DNA of 64,000 nucleotides, from contig QAKK01000035.1 of the NCBI GenBank assembly GCA_003343845.1, positions 1 to 64,000 of the forward strand. Reading direction: 5' to 3'. Origin of the DNA: Oscillospiraceae bacterium. GTDB taxonomy: Bacteria; Bacillota; Clostridia; Oscillospirales; CAG-272. The notes under the pieces are model-generated. The model made no database searches. It was not told the DNA's origin and was given only the letters and a program-made list of their open reading frames with translations. This document shows positions 50,419-58,902 of the stretch, in pieces. The first letter of the stretch is position 1. Each line of letters starts with the position of its first letter. Position numbers and translations under genes: made by a program.

Positions 50419-51195
50419 ATGTACGCAAACTATCACACGCACACCTACCTTTCCAACCACGCCATTGACACCCCGCACGACTACGTGGAGAGCGCGATCG
50501 CGGGCGGCACAAAGCTGCTCGGCTTCTCCGACCATGTGCCCTACCCGTTTGCAAACGGGCATTTTTCCGGCTTCCGCATCGCCGGCGCAGACACCGAAAA
50601 ATACGTGACCGAAATCGAAGCGCTGCGTGACGCATACGCCGACCGCATCCGCATCTTCATCGGCTATGAAGCGGAGTATTACCCGGACGAATTTGCCGCG
50701 ATGCTCGCAAACATCCGCCGCTTTGATTGCGACTATCTGATTCTCGGGCAGCACTACACGAACAATGAGTACGACGGGCGCTATGTCTACAGCAAGACCG
50801 ACGACCGCGACATGCTGACCCGCTATGTCAAGCAAGCCATCGCGGGCATGGAGACCGGGCTGTTCACCTATATGGCGCACCCCGACCTCGCATTTTACCG
50901 TGGGGACGACGTCTTTTACGAGGCGGAAATGACCCGTCTCTGCCGCGCGGCAAAGGCATGCGGCATGCCGCTGGAGATCAACCTGCTCGGTCTGCGCGAC
51001 CGCCGCGCCTACCCCTACGACCGCTTTTGGGAGATTGCCGCGGCAGAGGGCTGCGACGCGATCCTCGGGCGGGACGCGCACGATGCCGCCGCCCTCTCGG
51101 ACGCCGCCACCGAGGCAGCCGGGCGCGCCTATGCCGCGCGGTTCGGGCTGCATCTCTGCGAAACGGTCGAGCTGCGCCCGGTGAAACAGAAATAG
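50419..51195 (+). CDS. PHP-domain histidinol-phosphatase-type protein
   Basis: 258 residues. Metal ligands NYHTHTYLSNH (~4-14), GFSDHVPY (~35), EAEYYP (~79), GQHYTNNEYDGR (~106), MAHPDLAFY (~152) and the C-terminal GRDAHDAAAL (~214-223) match the HisJ/HisK branch, which dephosphorylates L-histidinol phosphate. No other his genes are nearby, so another phosphate ester is possible. The last 53 codons are duplicated at 53073-53231. Confidence 0.88.
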   Translation: MYANYHTHTYLSNHAIDTPHDYVESAIAGGTKLLGFSDHVPYPFANGHFSGFRIAGADTEKYVTEIEALRDAYADRIRIFIGYEAEYYPDEFAAMLANIRRFDCDYLILGQHYTNNEYDGRYVYSKTDDRDMLTRYVKQAIAGMETGLFTYMAHPDLAFYRGDDVFYEAEMTRLCRAAKACGMPLEINLLGLRDRRAYPYDRFWEIAAAEGCDAILGRDAHDAAALSDAATEAAGRAYAARFGLHLCETVELRPVKQK

Positions 51196-51264
51196 CATAA
51201 GCAATCGCATAAATCCCTCGTTTTCGGGCATACTGCCGCATAGGAAAGCGAGGGATTATTTTCG

Positions 51265-51699
51265 ATGATTGAAAGCGATACGATCAAGCTGCTGCGCGAA
51301 TGCGATGCCGGGGTACAGATGGGTGTCTCCTCCATCGACGAAGTGTTGGACAGCGTGAAAGGCTCCACGCTGCGCCATGAGCTGACTGCCTGCCGCAACG
51401 CACACGACAAGTTGGGGCACGAGATCCGCGCCCTGCTCGATAGCTACCACGACGACGGCAAGTCGCCGAGCGCGATGGCAAAGGGCATGTCCTACTTCAA
51501 GACGAACATGAAACTCGCCGCCGACTGTTCGGACAAGACGGTTGCCGACCTGATGACCGACGGCTGCAATATGGGGGTCAAGTCGCTCAGCCGCTATCTG
51601 AACCAGTACAAGGCGGCGGACGAGCAGTCAAAGGACATCGCAGGGCGGCTCATCGACCTGGAACAGCAGCTGGTCACCGATGTGCGGCAATATCTTTAG
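51265..51699 (+). CDS. Small helical protein, DUF2383/ferritin-like-type, function unknown
   Basis: 144 residues, all-helical, Cys at 13 and 99. The segments KLLRECDAGVQMGVSSIDEV (~8-27) and DGCNMGVKSLSRYLNQYKAA (~97-116) resemble a small family of clostridial helical-bundle proteins related to DUF2383. No obvious metal-binding set is visible. GAGGGATT precedes the ATG. It ends at a terminator and is missing from the second copy of the downstream duplication. Confidence 0.6.
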   Translation: MIESDTIKLLRECDAGVQMGVSSIDEVLDSVKGSTLRHELTACRNAHDKLGHEIRALLDSYHDDGKSPSAMAKGMSYFKTNMKLAADCSDKTVADLMTDGCNMGVKSLSRYLNQYKAADEQSKDIAGRLIDLEQQLVTDVRQYL

Positions 51700-51710
51700 G
51701 CAAATCCGCA

Positions 51711-51743
51711 AAAAAGGCTGTGCGCGGGCATAGCCTTTTTTTT
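51711..51743 (+). terminator. Terminator of the PHP/helical-protein transcript
   Basis: AAAAAGGCT-N12-AGCCTTTTTTTT after the 144-residue gene. Confidence 0.8.
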
Positions 51744-51752
51744 GGTACCTCT

Positions 51753-51781
51753 TTGACAAGCCGTTCTTTTTGTGCTATCAT
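51753..51781 (+). promoter_or_regulatory. Promoter of lipoprotein A
   Basis: TTGACA (51753-51758), 17-bp spacer, TATCAT (51776-51781). The region is a diverged copy of the lipoprotein B promoter at 53280-53309. Confidence 0.8.
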
Positions 51782-51843
51782 GAAACCACAGACGGAAAAC
51801 AACGATATCCTATGGAAACGCCTTTTGCTTTTGGAGGAATGAC

Positions 51844-53046
51844 ATGAGCAAACATCTGAAAGTCACCCTTATCGCCCTCATGCTTGTCGCCGCGCTTGCC
51901 GCCTGCGGCAAAGACAACCCGCAAAATACGACAAACCCCACCGGTGAAGTCGGGACATCCGCAGAGAGCGAACCGACCGTCACCGAACCGACGGAAACCA
52001 CGGTGCCCGAAACCACGGCGCCCGAGACGGCGCCGTCCGCGCCGCTGCCAAAGGTAAAGGACGGCACGGTCTATACAAAGGAAGCGATTGACTACGCTTT
52101 CGGCGGCGGCAGCTTCGGCTTTACGCATTCCCTGCTCATCCCGGCAATCGACAGCACAAAGCCGGGCGCTGAGGCGCTGAATGCCAAAATGCTTGCCGAT
52201 CAGCAGGAAAAACTGGACGCCCTTGCCGCCGGCAAGGAGGAAAATGTTCTCTACACCGTCAACTACTCCACCTCGGGTGCAGACGGCATTCTCGTCATCA
52301 ATGTCTACGAATACATCGGGTGGCAGTATTCCGAGAGCGGCACCACGCGCCGTTTCTACTACTATGACGCCGCGGCAGACTGCGAACTGACGGCGGACGA
52401 AGTGCTCACACGGCTCTCGTTCACAAAAGAAACGCTTGCGAAGGCATTCCGCTGGTCAAGCGAATTCAATCTTGTCACGGACGAAGGCACGGAAGAGCAG
52501 ACCGCGCGTGCCGAAAGCGTCTTTGGCACGCCGCTTGACGGCACGCCGGAAAAAGGAAAGTTCTACTACGCCGAGCAGAATTGCAACGCGGAACTCGAAC
52601 TTTTGGGCATCGACTTTGACGAGACGACGGTCGCGCCCTGCTACGGTTTCTCTCTCTATGTTGTCTCCACTGCCTCCTGCCCCATCAGCCGCGAAAACGG
52701 TCAGCCCCTGCACCCCTATGCCGTTTGCACGCTGACCGCCGACGACCTGACGGTGGGCGATGTTTTCCGCATCGTTTGCAAGGACAGCAAAGTGACCGAA
52801 GCTGTTGTTCCCACAGATGCAGCGGTAGAGAGCATCAAACTCGCGTCATCCGGCATCACCGTGCGGTACAGCGGAAATGCGACATTTGATTTCCACTACG
52901 CCAACCTCCTCATAAACGGCGAGCAGAGGAGAGACGGCTATTCCGTCTCCGGCGACCCGGATACCATAAGTATTTTCCTCAATTTCTCACCCTACATTTC
53001 GCCTGACGCGCAGGCAACGATCGAATTAGTGCCGCCGAAAAGCTAA
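51844..53046 (+). CDS. Lipoprotein A, DUF3298/RsiV-like domain
   Basis: 400 residues. Signal with lipobox LAAC, Cys21, then a Thr/Glu/Pro linker (~27-65). The rest resembles the DUF3298-type (RsiV/PdaC-like) fold: YTVNYSTSGADGILVINVYE (~138-157), RRFYYYDAAADCELTADEVL (~170-189). Its paralogue starts 327 bases further on and shares about two thirds of positions by eye. Envelope or sensing role; the ligand is unknown. Confidence 0.7.
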   Translation: MSKHLKVTLIALMLVAALAACGKDNPQNTTNPTGEVGTSAESEPTVTEPTETTVPETTAPETAPSAPLPKVKDGTVYTKEAIDYAFGGGSFGFTHSLLIPAIDSTKPGAEALNAKMLADQQEKLDALAAGKEENVLYTVNYSTSGADGILVINVYEYIGWQYSESGTTRRFYYYDAAADCELTADEVLTRLSFTKETLAKAFRWSSEFNLVTDEGTEEQTARAESVFGTPLDGTPEKGKFYYAEQNCNAELELLGIDFDETTVAPCYGFSLYVVSTASCPISRENGQPLHPYAVCTLTADDLTVGDVFRIVCKDSKVTEAVVPTDAAVESIKLASSGITVRYSGNATFDFHYANLLINGEQRRDGYSVSGDPDTISIFLNFSPYISPDAQATIELVPPKS

Positions 53047-53072
53047 GTTAAAACCGAAGAGAGGCATCCGCC

Positions 53073-53231
53073 GTGGCGGAAGGCTGTGACGCCATCCTCG
53101 GGCGGGACGCGCACGGCGCCGCCGCGCTCTCGGACGCCGCCACCGAGGCGGCCGGGCGCGCCTATGCCGCGCGGTTCGGGCTGCATCTCTGCGAGACGGT
53201 CGAACTGCGCCCGGTGAAGCAGCGCGCATAA
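53073..53231 (+). pseudogene. Duplicated 3' fragment of the PHP phosphatase gene
   Basis: 53 codons matching the C-terminus of the gene at 50419-51195 (VAEGCDAILGRDAHGAAALS and onward to VKQRA). Most base differences are synonymous. The fragment begins directly after the left half of a GGCATCCGCC.. hairpin, the terminator half expected after lipoprotein A. It therefore marks a duplication junction. A GTG could start it, but no ribosome-binding site is seen. Confidence 0.85.
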
Positions 53232-53279
53232 GATGCGGCAGTTTCTGCAGGCATTGTTATGCCTTTTTTTGGAATGTCG

Positions 53280-53309
53280 TTGACAATCGGTTTTCATCCG
53301 TGTTATACT
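53280..53309 (+). promoter_or_regulatory. Promoter of lipoprotein B
   Basis: TTGACA (53280-53285), 18-bp spacer, TATACT (53304-53309); a CTGAAACC continues as in the lipoprotein A promoter (TGAAACC). Confidence 0.75.
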
Positions 53310-53372
53310 GAAACCAACCCGAAGAATTGACGATACACAGAGTGGAGACTATTGACTAAAAGGAGGGTGAAC

Positions 53373-54581
53373 ATGAACAAAAAACTGCTGACTCTGCTGA
53401 CCGCCGCCGCTCTTGTCGCGGCGCTTGCCGCCTGCGGCGAGAGCAATCCCGGCGGCAAGCAGACGACCGACACCGCGCCGCCTGCCTCTCTGACGACACA
53501 GACAGAGGCGACCTCGCAGACGACCGTGACAACCGAGACGACCCCGCCCGAAACCACCGCGCCCGCAGCGCTGCCCGAGGTGAAGGATGGCACGGTCTAC
53601 ACGAAAAAGGCCGTTGACATGTTCAGCGGCGGCGATTTCGACTTCCTGCATTCGTTGACCGTCCCGAAGATCGACAGCACGAAGCCGGGCGCCGAGGCGC
53701 TGAACGCTAAGATGCTTGCCGACCAGCAGGAAAAGCTGGACGCGCTTGCCGCAGGCAAGGAGGGGCGCAGCCTTTACACCGTCACCTACTCGGCCTCGGG
53801 TGCGGACGGCATTCTCGCCGTCAATGTCTATGAATATACCGGGTATCAATATTCCGAGTCGAGCAGGAACCGCTGCTTCTACTACTATGATGTGGCGGCA
53901 GACCGCGAGTTGACCCTGGACGAGGTGCTGACGCACCTTTCGCTGACACGCGACAGCCTTGACAAGGCGCTTGTTTGGTCAAACGGCTATGAGCTCATCA
54001 GCATCGAGAACACCGACCGAACGATCACGCCTGCCGCGACCGTCTTCGGCGCACCCCTGACCGGCGCCTATGATGCATCCTTGTTCCACTATGCAGAGAT
54101 ACGAAGCGGCAACGAAGTTGAACTGCTCGGCATCGACTTTGACGAGACGACCGTCTCGCCCTGCTACCGCTATATCCTCTACACCGTCGGCACGCTCATC
54201 TGCCCCATCGACCGCGCGACCGGTCAGCCGCTGCTCCCGTACTATGAATGTACGCCGAACATCGCGGACCTGAAGGTCGGAGATTCCTTCCGCATCACGA
54301 TCAAGGACGGCAAGGTCACCGAGATGACCGCGCCCGCCGACGCAAAGGTACAGCGCATCAAGATCTCCTCCTGCGGTCTTTCGGTCTACTACAGCGCGGA
54401 CGCGGCTTTCGATTACAGCAACGCCGTGTTTTTCGTCAACGGAAAAGACCAAGGCATCGGCGCCATGCACAGCATGACCGATACGGCGAATATCTATCTG
54501 ATGTACCGCTCCATCTCCGACTACATCCCGCTTGACAAGCTAAACACACTGGAGTTTTCCGTCAAGTCAAACCAGGACTAA
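53373..54581 (+). CDS. Lipoprotein B, DUF3298/RsiV-like domain, paralogue of A
   Basis: 402 residues; lipobox LAAC with Cys21, Thr/Glu-rich linker, then the same domain as lipoprotein A (SLTVPKIDSTKPGAEALNAK, YTVTYSASGADGILAVNVYE). AAAAGGAGGG before ATG 53373 decides the start; an in-frame TTG 21 bases upstream lies before this site. It arises from the tandem duplication described under findings. Function unknown. Confidence 0.7.
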   Translation: MNKKLLTLLTAAALVAALAACGESNPGGKQTTDTAPPASLTTQTEATSQTTVTTETTPPETTAPAALPEVKDGTVYTKKAVDMFSGGDFDFLHSLTVPKIDSTKPGAEALNAKMLADQQEKLDALAAGKEGRSLYTVTYSASGADGILAVNVYEYTGYQYSESSRNRCFYYYDVAADRELTLDEVLTHLSLTRDSLDKALVWSNGYELISIENTDRTITPAATVFGAPLTGAYDASLFHYAEIRSGNEVELLGIDFDETTVSPCYRYILYTVGTLICPIDRATGQPLLPYYECTPNIADLKVGDSFRITIKDGKVTEMTAPADAKVQRIKISSCGLSVYYSADAAFDYSNAVFFVNGKDQGIGAMHSMTDTANIYLMYRSISDYIPLDKLNTLEFSVKSNQD

Positions 54582-54584
54582 ACA

Positions 54585-54623
54585 AAAGCAAGGCATCCGC
54601 TGCGGCGGATGCCTTGCTTTTTA
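54585..54623. terminator. Bidirectional terminator
   Basis: AAAAGCAAGGCATCCGC TGCG GCGGATGCCTTGCTTTT, 17-bp perfect arms, between lipoprotein B and the acetyltransferase. Confidence 0.9.
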
Positions 54624-55079
54624 CTTTGTTTCGAGTGTATAGCCGAGTTCGATCTCGTCCTCGTCCTCATTCCCGGTCGGGCAGAAGCCGAAAGATTGGT
54701 ACAAGCCGAGCGCAGCGGGGTTTTCCCGGTTGCAGGTCAGCAGGATGCGATCCGACTTGCCGAACGGCTTTGTGCGGATGTAGTCGAGCACGGCGGCAAA
54801 AGCGGCTTTGCCGTACCCCTTGCCCTGCTCGCCGCGGTCGATCATCATATGCCAGATGTTGTAGACTTCTTCGTCATAGTCATAGATGACCATGACATAG
54901 CCGACCATGCGGTCGTCTGCATAGATGCCAAGCGGCGTGCACTGCGTGCGGTAGACATACGCCTGCGCCAGGCTGCGGATCGGATGCGAGACAAAGGCGT
55001 CCTGCCCGTCGCCGAGCTTTAAGTTGAATGCGTCGATAAAGTTGTTTTCGTCAATCTGTTTCAGTTGAATGCTGTTCAT
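54621..55079 (-). CDS. GNAT-family N-acetyltransferase (spermidine/polyamine type)
   Basis: 152 residues. IDENNFIDAFNLKLGDGQDAFV at the start (without a run beyond this) leads to YNIWHMMIDRGEQGKGYGKA (~72-91, acetyl-CoA motif Q-G-K-G-Y-G) and ENPAALGLYQSFGF (~119-132). It is close to PaiA/SpeG-like members but the substrate is not established. Confidence 0.82.
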   Translation of the reverse strand: MNSIQLKQIDENNFIDAFNLKLGDGQDAFVSHPIRSLAQAYVYRTQCTPLGIYADDRMVGYVMVIYDYDEEVYNIWHMMIDRGEQGKGYGKAAFAAVLDYIRTKPFGKSDRILLTCNRENPAALGLYQSFGFCPTGNEDEDEIELGYTLETK

Positions 55080-55366
55080 GTAATTTCTCCTTTTGCCTTG
55101 TGGGTTTGTAAAGCGTACGGGATGCGATGTTTTTCATAATGAACAGCCCCTTTCGGATTGAAATAGCGGGAAAAGTATAGCACAGATACATGCCGCTGTC
55201 AAGGAAAAATATTTTAGCAAACCCGGTAGGGGTCGGCGCCCTCGTCGACCCGTTTTTGCTGCGGCACGACGTGGACCGCCCCGGACGCCGGGCCCTGCAA
55301 AAGTTTGCGCGTCTTTTAAGGCTTCCCCCTTGGGGGAAGGCATAGATTGGGCGTGGGCAACCATGT
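55080..55366. other. Intergenic region with genus-type repeat sequence
   Basis: No gene. It holds GGTCGGCGCCCTCGTCGACCC-type inverted segments near 55217-55238 and a CTTCCCCCTTGGGGGAAG hairpin near 55322-55339, followed by AGATTGGGCG. Related CCTTCCCC..GGGAAAGG hairpins occur at 61868-62050. These look like non-coding interspersed repeats of this group of organisms. Confidence 0.6.
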
Positions 55367-55399
55367 AAAAAAGCACACGGCTCCGCCGTGTGCTTTTTT
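55367..55399 (-). terminator. Terminator of the SLH-GH43 gene
   Basis: AAAAAAGCACACGGC TCC GCCGTGTGCTTTTTT, 15-bp perfect arms. Confidence 0.9.
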
Positions 55400-55407
55400 C
55401 ATTTGTT

Positions 55408-58137
55408 TTACTTTGCGCGCATTTCCGCGATGGCGATGCGGGTGAAAATCACGCACGCTTCGGAGCGCTTGATGCCGTCGTTCGGGCGGTAGTTGCCGGT
55501 TCCGGCATCACCACCGACGATGCCCGCTTTGTAGAGCTTCTGCACCGCCGCGTAGCAAGCGAGATTGTTCGTCACGTCGGGGTTCGATCCGTCCCGGATT
55601 GCCGTATATTCACTGTCGGGCAGGATATTTGCAAAGACAATCGCCATATCGCCGCGCGTGATCGGTGCATTGTAATCCTTGAACTGATCCGCCTTGATGA
55701 TGTCGTTCGCAACGCAGTAGTCCACATAAGGATCGTACCAGTTCTTCGCACCTGCGGTGTCCACCGTCTTGCCGGTGTATGCCGTGTGGATATTCGCCGC
55801 TGCGGTGATCGCCTGTGCAACCGTAAAGCTGCCGTCGGGCGAGAACTGGGTTGCGCTTGTGCCGTTGGCAAGTGCTACACGGTAAGCGTCGCGGACGTAT
55901 GCATAGAACCATGCATTTGCCGTCACATCGGTGAAGCGGTCGTCATAGACACGCGTGTACGCAAAGCCGACCTTGTCGCCGCCGACCGTGCCGAAACCGC
56001 TGATCTTCTTGCCGAGCGGCAGGGGATTGAGGTTGACGGTATAGGTGGTATTGATGTCGGCGGGCTTCTTTGTGCCGTTGCCGATCACAACGCCGTCCTT
56101 CGTTGCCGTGTAGGGCTCCACAAAGGCAAATCTGCCGGCTGAAGTGTTGCTGCTCTTATAAGCGTGGTAGCAGATCCAGCCCTGCCCGTCGGTATCAGTC
56201 ACATAGGAGGCGTGACCGCAGCCCGAAAGCTGTGCGGACTGCGAGAAGATCGAGGTGGGGCTCTTTTCCCAGCTGCTCTTCTGGAGCGGGTCGCCGCCGA
56301 TATACTTCAGCTGACCGAGCTGGTAGGACTTCGTCCAATAGCCGCTGCCCGAATAGATGATGAAGACCGAGCCGTCCTTGCCGTAGACTGCCGTCGAACC
56401 TTCGACGACCTGCGGGTGAATCTTGTCCTCGGAGCCGACCTTCTCCCAGTCATAGTCCGGGCTGCAGATGACCTGCGGCTGTCCGCTGATGCGCCAAGGC
56501 TTGTCAAACTTCGCGATGTTGATGGTCTGATAGAAGTTGACGCTGTCCGTGCCGCTGGTCTCGCGTCCGACCTCGCTGATGAACATAATGTACTTCTGAT
56601 TGTTGATGTTGATGACCGAGCAGCCGCCGCACAGCTCATTCACGTTGAAATCGCTGTCCGGGAACTCGATCTTCTGCGGGACGTTGACCTCACCGGTGAG
56701 CGGGTTGCCCCAGCGCCCGAGCAGGTTGTTGCCGTCCAGGCACTTGATGACATAAGCGCGCTGACCGCCGAAGCCGCCGCCTGTCTCCTTGCCGGTGCCG
56801 CTGTCACTGCCGAGAAAGCAGTACCAGCCCGCATCCGCCTCGCCGACGTCCTCCGCACTGAAGTAGTGCACTTCGGGCGACCAAAGGTTCTTCGACCACT
56901 CCTTGCCTGCCGCGGGTGTGTAGATGACCGTGGCTGGGGTGGTGGCAAGGTCGCCGATGTTGGCTGCCTTATAGATGGCAAGCTTGGAGCTTGCGGTTGC
57001 AATATAGTAGTAGAAGCCGTCATAGTAGAACAGCCACGGGTCCGCGCCGTTGGTACGGATCGGGTTCTTGAAGGTCATCGTGCCGGAAATCTCGGCATCG
57101 AGATCGACATGGCTGCCGGTGGACAGCGTGCTCGTCATCGTCGAGTTTACCAGCACGCCTGCGCCGGTCAGTGCCGTCAGATGCGAGAAGTCGCCGTCCG
57201 TGATGCGGACGTTGAAGCTGCCCGCGTAGCTGCCGATGGCAGGATTGGATGCTGCGGCAATGACAGTGTTGAACTGACCGCCGTTCAGCGTAAGGTTCAC
57301 ATTGCCGCTTGCCGTCTGGGTTGCTTTCGTGAGGTCATAGGCATAGATACCTGCAAGGAACTCACCGCCGTTGATCGTTGCGTCGATATTGCCGGTGTGT
57401 GTGCCCGCCGATGCCAGGACGAACTTCTCCTTGAACGTGCCGCCATCGATCGTGAGCCTGATGTCGCAAGTATTGTAGCCTGTGCCCGACGAACCGCCGC
57501 GCACACGCTGCCAGGTGCCGCTCTTGATGGTGAGATCCACGCCGTGCGCCTTTTCCGCATCGGTCAGCTCAACGTCAGTGTTGGTGCCGCCGATGATGCA
57601 GGGAACCGTGCTGACCCCGCCCTTCACAGTGCAGGTGATGCCATCACCGAATACAACCGTGTTCAGGTTGGTGAAGAAACCGCCGTAGGACTTCCGGTTC
57701 TCAATCGAGAGGTTCTCAAACACGGTCTCGCCGCCGCAATAGAAGTTTGCCTTCGTCACGAGCTTTGCACCGGCTCTTCTGTAATCCACGCCGTTGTAGA
57801 GCGAGGTGATGGTGATCTTCTTTGTGTGATAAAGCCCGCTGAGCGGCTCCTCCAGCGTATAGATGCCGCTGATGACAAGAACACCGCCGTTTTTGAGCTT
57901 GCCGTAGGCTTCGGTGATGCTGCCGCATGCGGTATTCGCACTCGAGCCGTCGCCCGTGCCGCCGTTCTTCAGATAGCAGACCGTTTCGCCGCCGGTCGCG
58001 GAGAGCGATGCCGTGCTGCCGAGAACGCCCGCATCCGCCTCCTCCGCTCCGGCAATCAATGCAAGCGAAAAAAGCGTGCAAACCGCCAGCAGAACCGCCA
58101 GCAGGTAAATGCCGCTTCTTTTGGTGAAATTACCCAT
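55408..58137 (-). CDS. SLH-anchored surface protein with GH43-type glycosidase domain
   Basis: 909 residues. Signal peptide (~10-30). An N-terminal beta-helix-like region (~45-330; Gly-rich strands NGGTFKEKFVLAS, NGGEFLAGIYAYD). Then a GH43-type five-bladed propeller (~350-680: NPIRTNGADPWLFYYDGFYY with the catalytic Asp, LWSPEVHYFSAEDVGE with a Glu). The last ~200 residues have three SLH repeats (FTDVTANAWFYAYVRDAYRV, ITRGDMAIVFANIL, FTRIAI). It would cut arabinan- or xylan-type side chains at the cell surface. GGAGG 7 bases before ATG 58137 decides the start over ATG 58143. Confidence 0.85.
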   Translation of the reverse strand: MGNFTKRSGIYLLAVLLAVCTLFSLALIAGAEEADAGVLGSTASLSATGGETVCYLKNGGTGDGSSANTACGSITEAYGKLKNGGVLVISGIYTLEEPLSGLYHTKKITITSLYNGVDYRRAGAKLVTKANFYCGGETVFENLSIENRKSYGGFFTNLNTVVFGDGITCTVKGGVSTVPCIIGGTNTDVELTDAEKAHGVDLTIKSGTWQRVRGGSSGTGYNTCDIRLTIDGGTFKEKFVLASAGTHTGNIDATINGGEFLAGIYAYDLTKATQTASGNVNLTLNGGQFNTVIAAASNPAIGSYAGSFNVRITDGDFSHLTALTGAGVLVNSTMTSTLSTGSHVDLDAEISGTMTFKNPIRTNGADPWLFYYDGFYYYIATASSKLAIYKAANIGDLATTPATVIYTPAAGKEWSKNLWSPEVHYFSAEDVGEADAGWYCFLGSDSGTGKETGGGFGGQRAYVIKCLDGNNLLGRWGNPLTGEVNVPQKIEFPDSDFNVNELCGGCSVININNQKYIMFISEVGRETSGTDSVNFYQTINIAKFDKPWRISGQPQVICSPDYDWEKVGSEDKIHPQVVEGSTAVYGKDGSVFIIYSGSGYWTKSYQLGQLKYIGGDPLQKSSWEKSPTSIFSQSAQLSGCGHASYVTDTDGQGWICYHAYKSSNTSAGRFAFVEPYTATKDGVVIGNGTKKPADINTTYTVNLNPLPLGKKISGFGTVGGDKVGFAYTRVYDDRFTDVTANAWFYAYVRDAYRVALANGTSATQFSPDGSFTVAQAITAAANIHTAYTGKTVDTAGAKNWYDPYVDYCVANDIIKADQFKDYNAPITRGDMAIVFANILPDSEYTAIRDGSNPDVTNNLACYAAVQKLYKAGIVGGDAGTGNYRPNDGIKRSEACVIFTRIAIAEMRAK

Positions 58138-58169
58138 ATCCATTCCTCCGTTTCTGGATTTCCATATTC

Positions 58170-58198
58170 AATATACCACATCCCGCCCCGCATTCCAA
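58170..58198 (-). promoter_or_regulatory. Promoter of the SLH-GH43 gene
   Basis: TTGGAA (58198-58193), 17-bp spacer, TATATT (58175-58170) on the minus strand. Confidence 0.6.
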
Positions 58199-58246
58199 TG
58201 CAAAAATGCAAAATTATTTTTTCGATTTTTGTACAAATTCCGGGGC

Positions 58247-58275
58247 TTGCGAAAAGACGCGGAAAGGCGTATAAT
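58247..58275 (+). promoter_or_regulatory. Promoter of queT
   Basis: TTGCGA (58247-58252), 17-bp spacer, TATAAT (58270-58275), just before the riboswitch. Confidence 0.78.
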
Positions 58276-58281
58276 AACCAT

Positions 58282-58322
58282 GGTGAGTTCGCGGCCCTCC
58301 TCACCTAAAACAAAACCAGGAG
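58282..58322 (+). promoter_or_regulatory. preQ1-I riboswitch
   Basis: P1 arms GGTGAG (58282-58287) and CTCACC (near 58299-58304) enclose TTCGCGGCCCTC, followed by TAAAACAAAACCAGGAG. This matches the preQ1-I layout: P1, the C-rich loop, an A-rich tail (AACAAAAC) and a 3' AGG that pairs with the loop CCT to form the pseudoknot. The tail includes the ribosome-binding site AGGAG of queT, so binding of preQ1 would block translation. Confidence 0.85.
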
Positions 58323-58332
58323 ATGATTTTTT

Positions 58333-58815
58333 ATGAACCGCAATCTTCGTTTTCTCTGCCGCGGCGCGCTGATCGCCGCGCTCTACGTCGTCCTGACATG
58401 GCTGTGTTCCCTCGTCGGTCTGGACAAGGGTGTCATCCAGATGCGCCTTTCCGAGGCGCTCTGTGTGCTGCCCGCCTTCACGGGTGCTGCCGTGCCCGGT
58501 CTTTTTGCCGGCTGTCTGCTTGCCAATCTGCTCACAGGCAGTGCGCTGCCCGACATCATTTTCGGCAGCCTGGCAACGCTCATCGGCGCGCTCGGCGCCT
58601 ATGCCCTGCGCAAAAACAAGTGGCTCGTGCCGCTGCCGACCGTGCTTGCCAATGTGCTCATCATTCCGCCCGTCCTGCGCTTTGCCTACGGTGTGGAGGG
58701 GACGATCCCCTATTTCATGCTCACCGTCGGCATCGGTGAAGTGATCTCCGCCTACATCTGCGGCATGCTGCTTTACGCCGCGGTGAATCTCCGGAAGGCA
58801 CAGCTGTTCGGATAA
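58333..58815 (+). CDS. queT: QueT-family queuosine-precursor transporter (ECF S-component type)
   Basis: 160 residues, five to six membrane helices. CRGALIAALYVVLTWLCSLV (~9-28), GVIQMRLSEALCVLPAF (~33-49), NLLTGSALPDIIFGSLATLI are the QueT hallmarks. The protein is the substrate-binding S-component for preQ1/queuine-type precursors with the shared ECF ATPase encoded elsewhere. The preQ1-I riboswitch directly upstream supports the substrate. Confidence 0.93.
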   Translation: MNRNLRFLCRGALIAALYVVLTWLCSLVGLDKGVIQMRLSEALCVLPAFTGAAVPGLFAGCLLANLLTGSALPDIIFGSLATLIGALGAYALRKNKWLVPLPTVLANVLIIPPVLRFAYGVEGTIPYFMLTVGIGEVISAYICGMLLYAAVNLRKAQLFG

Positions 58816-58842
58816 ATTCCGGCACGCCGCCCCCTCTCCGGA

Positions 58843-58871
58843 TTGACAAGTCCGTCGTGACACCATATAAT
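58843..58871 (+). promoter_or_regulatory. Promoter of the AraC-family gene
   Basis: TTGACA (58843-58848), 17-bp spacer, TATAAT (58866-58871); consensus, 32 bp before the ATG. Confidence 0.88.
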
Positions 58872-58902
58872 TATTCTGTACAGAACATCCGGGGAGGCGC
58901 GC

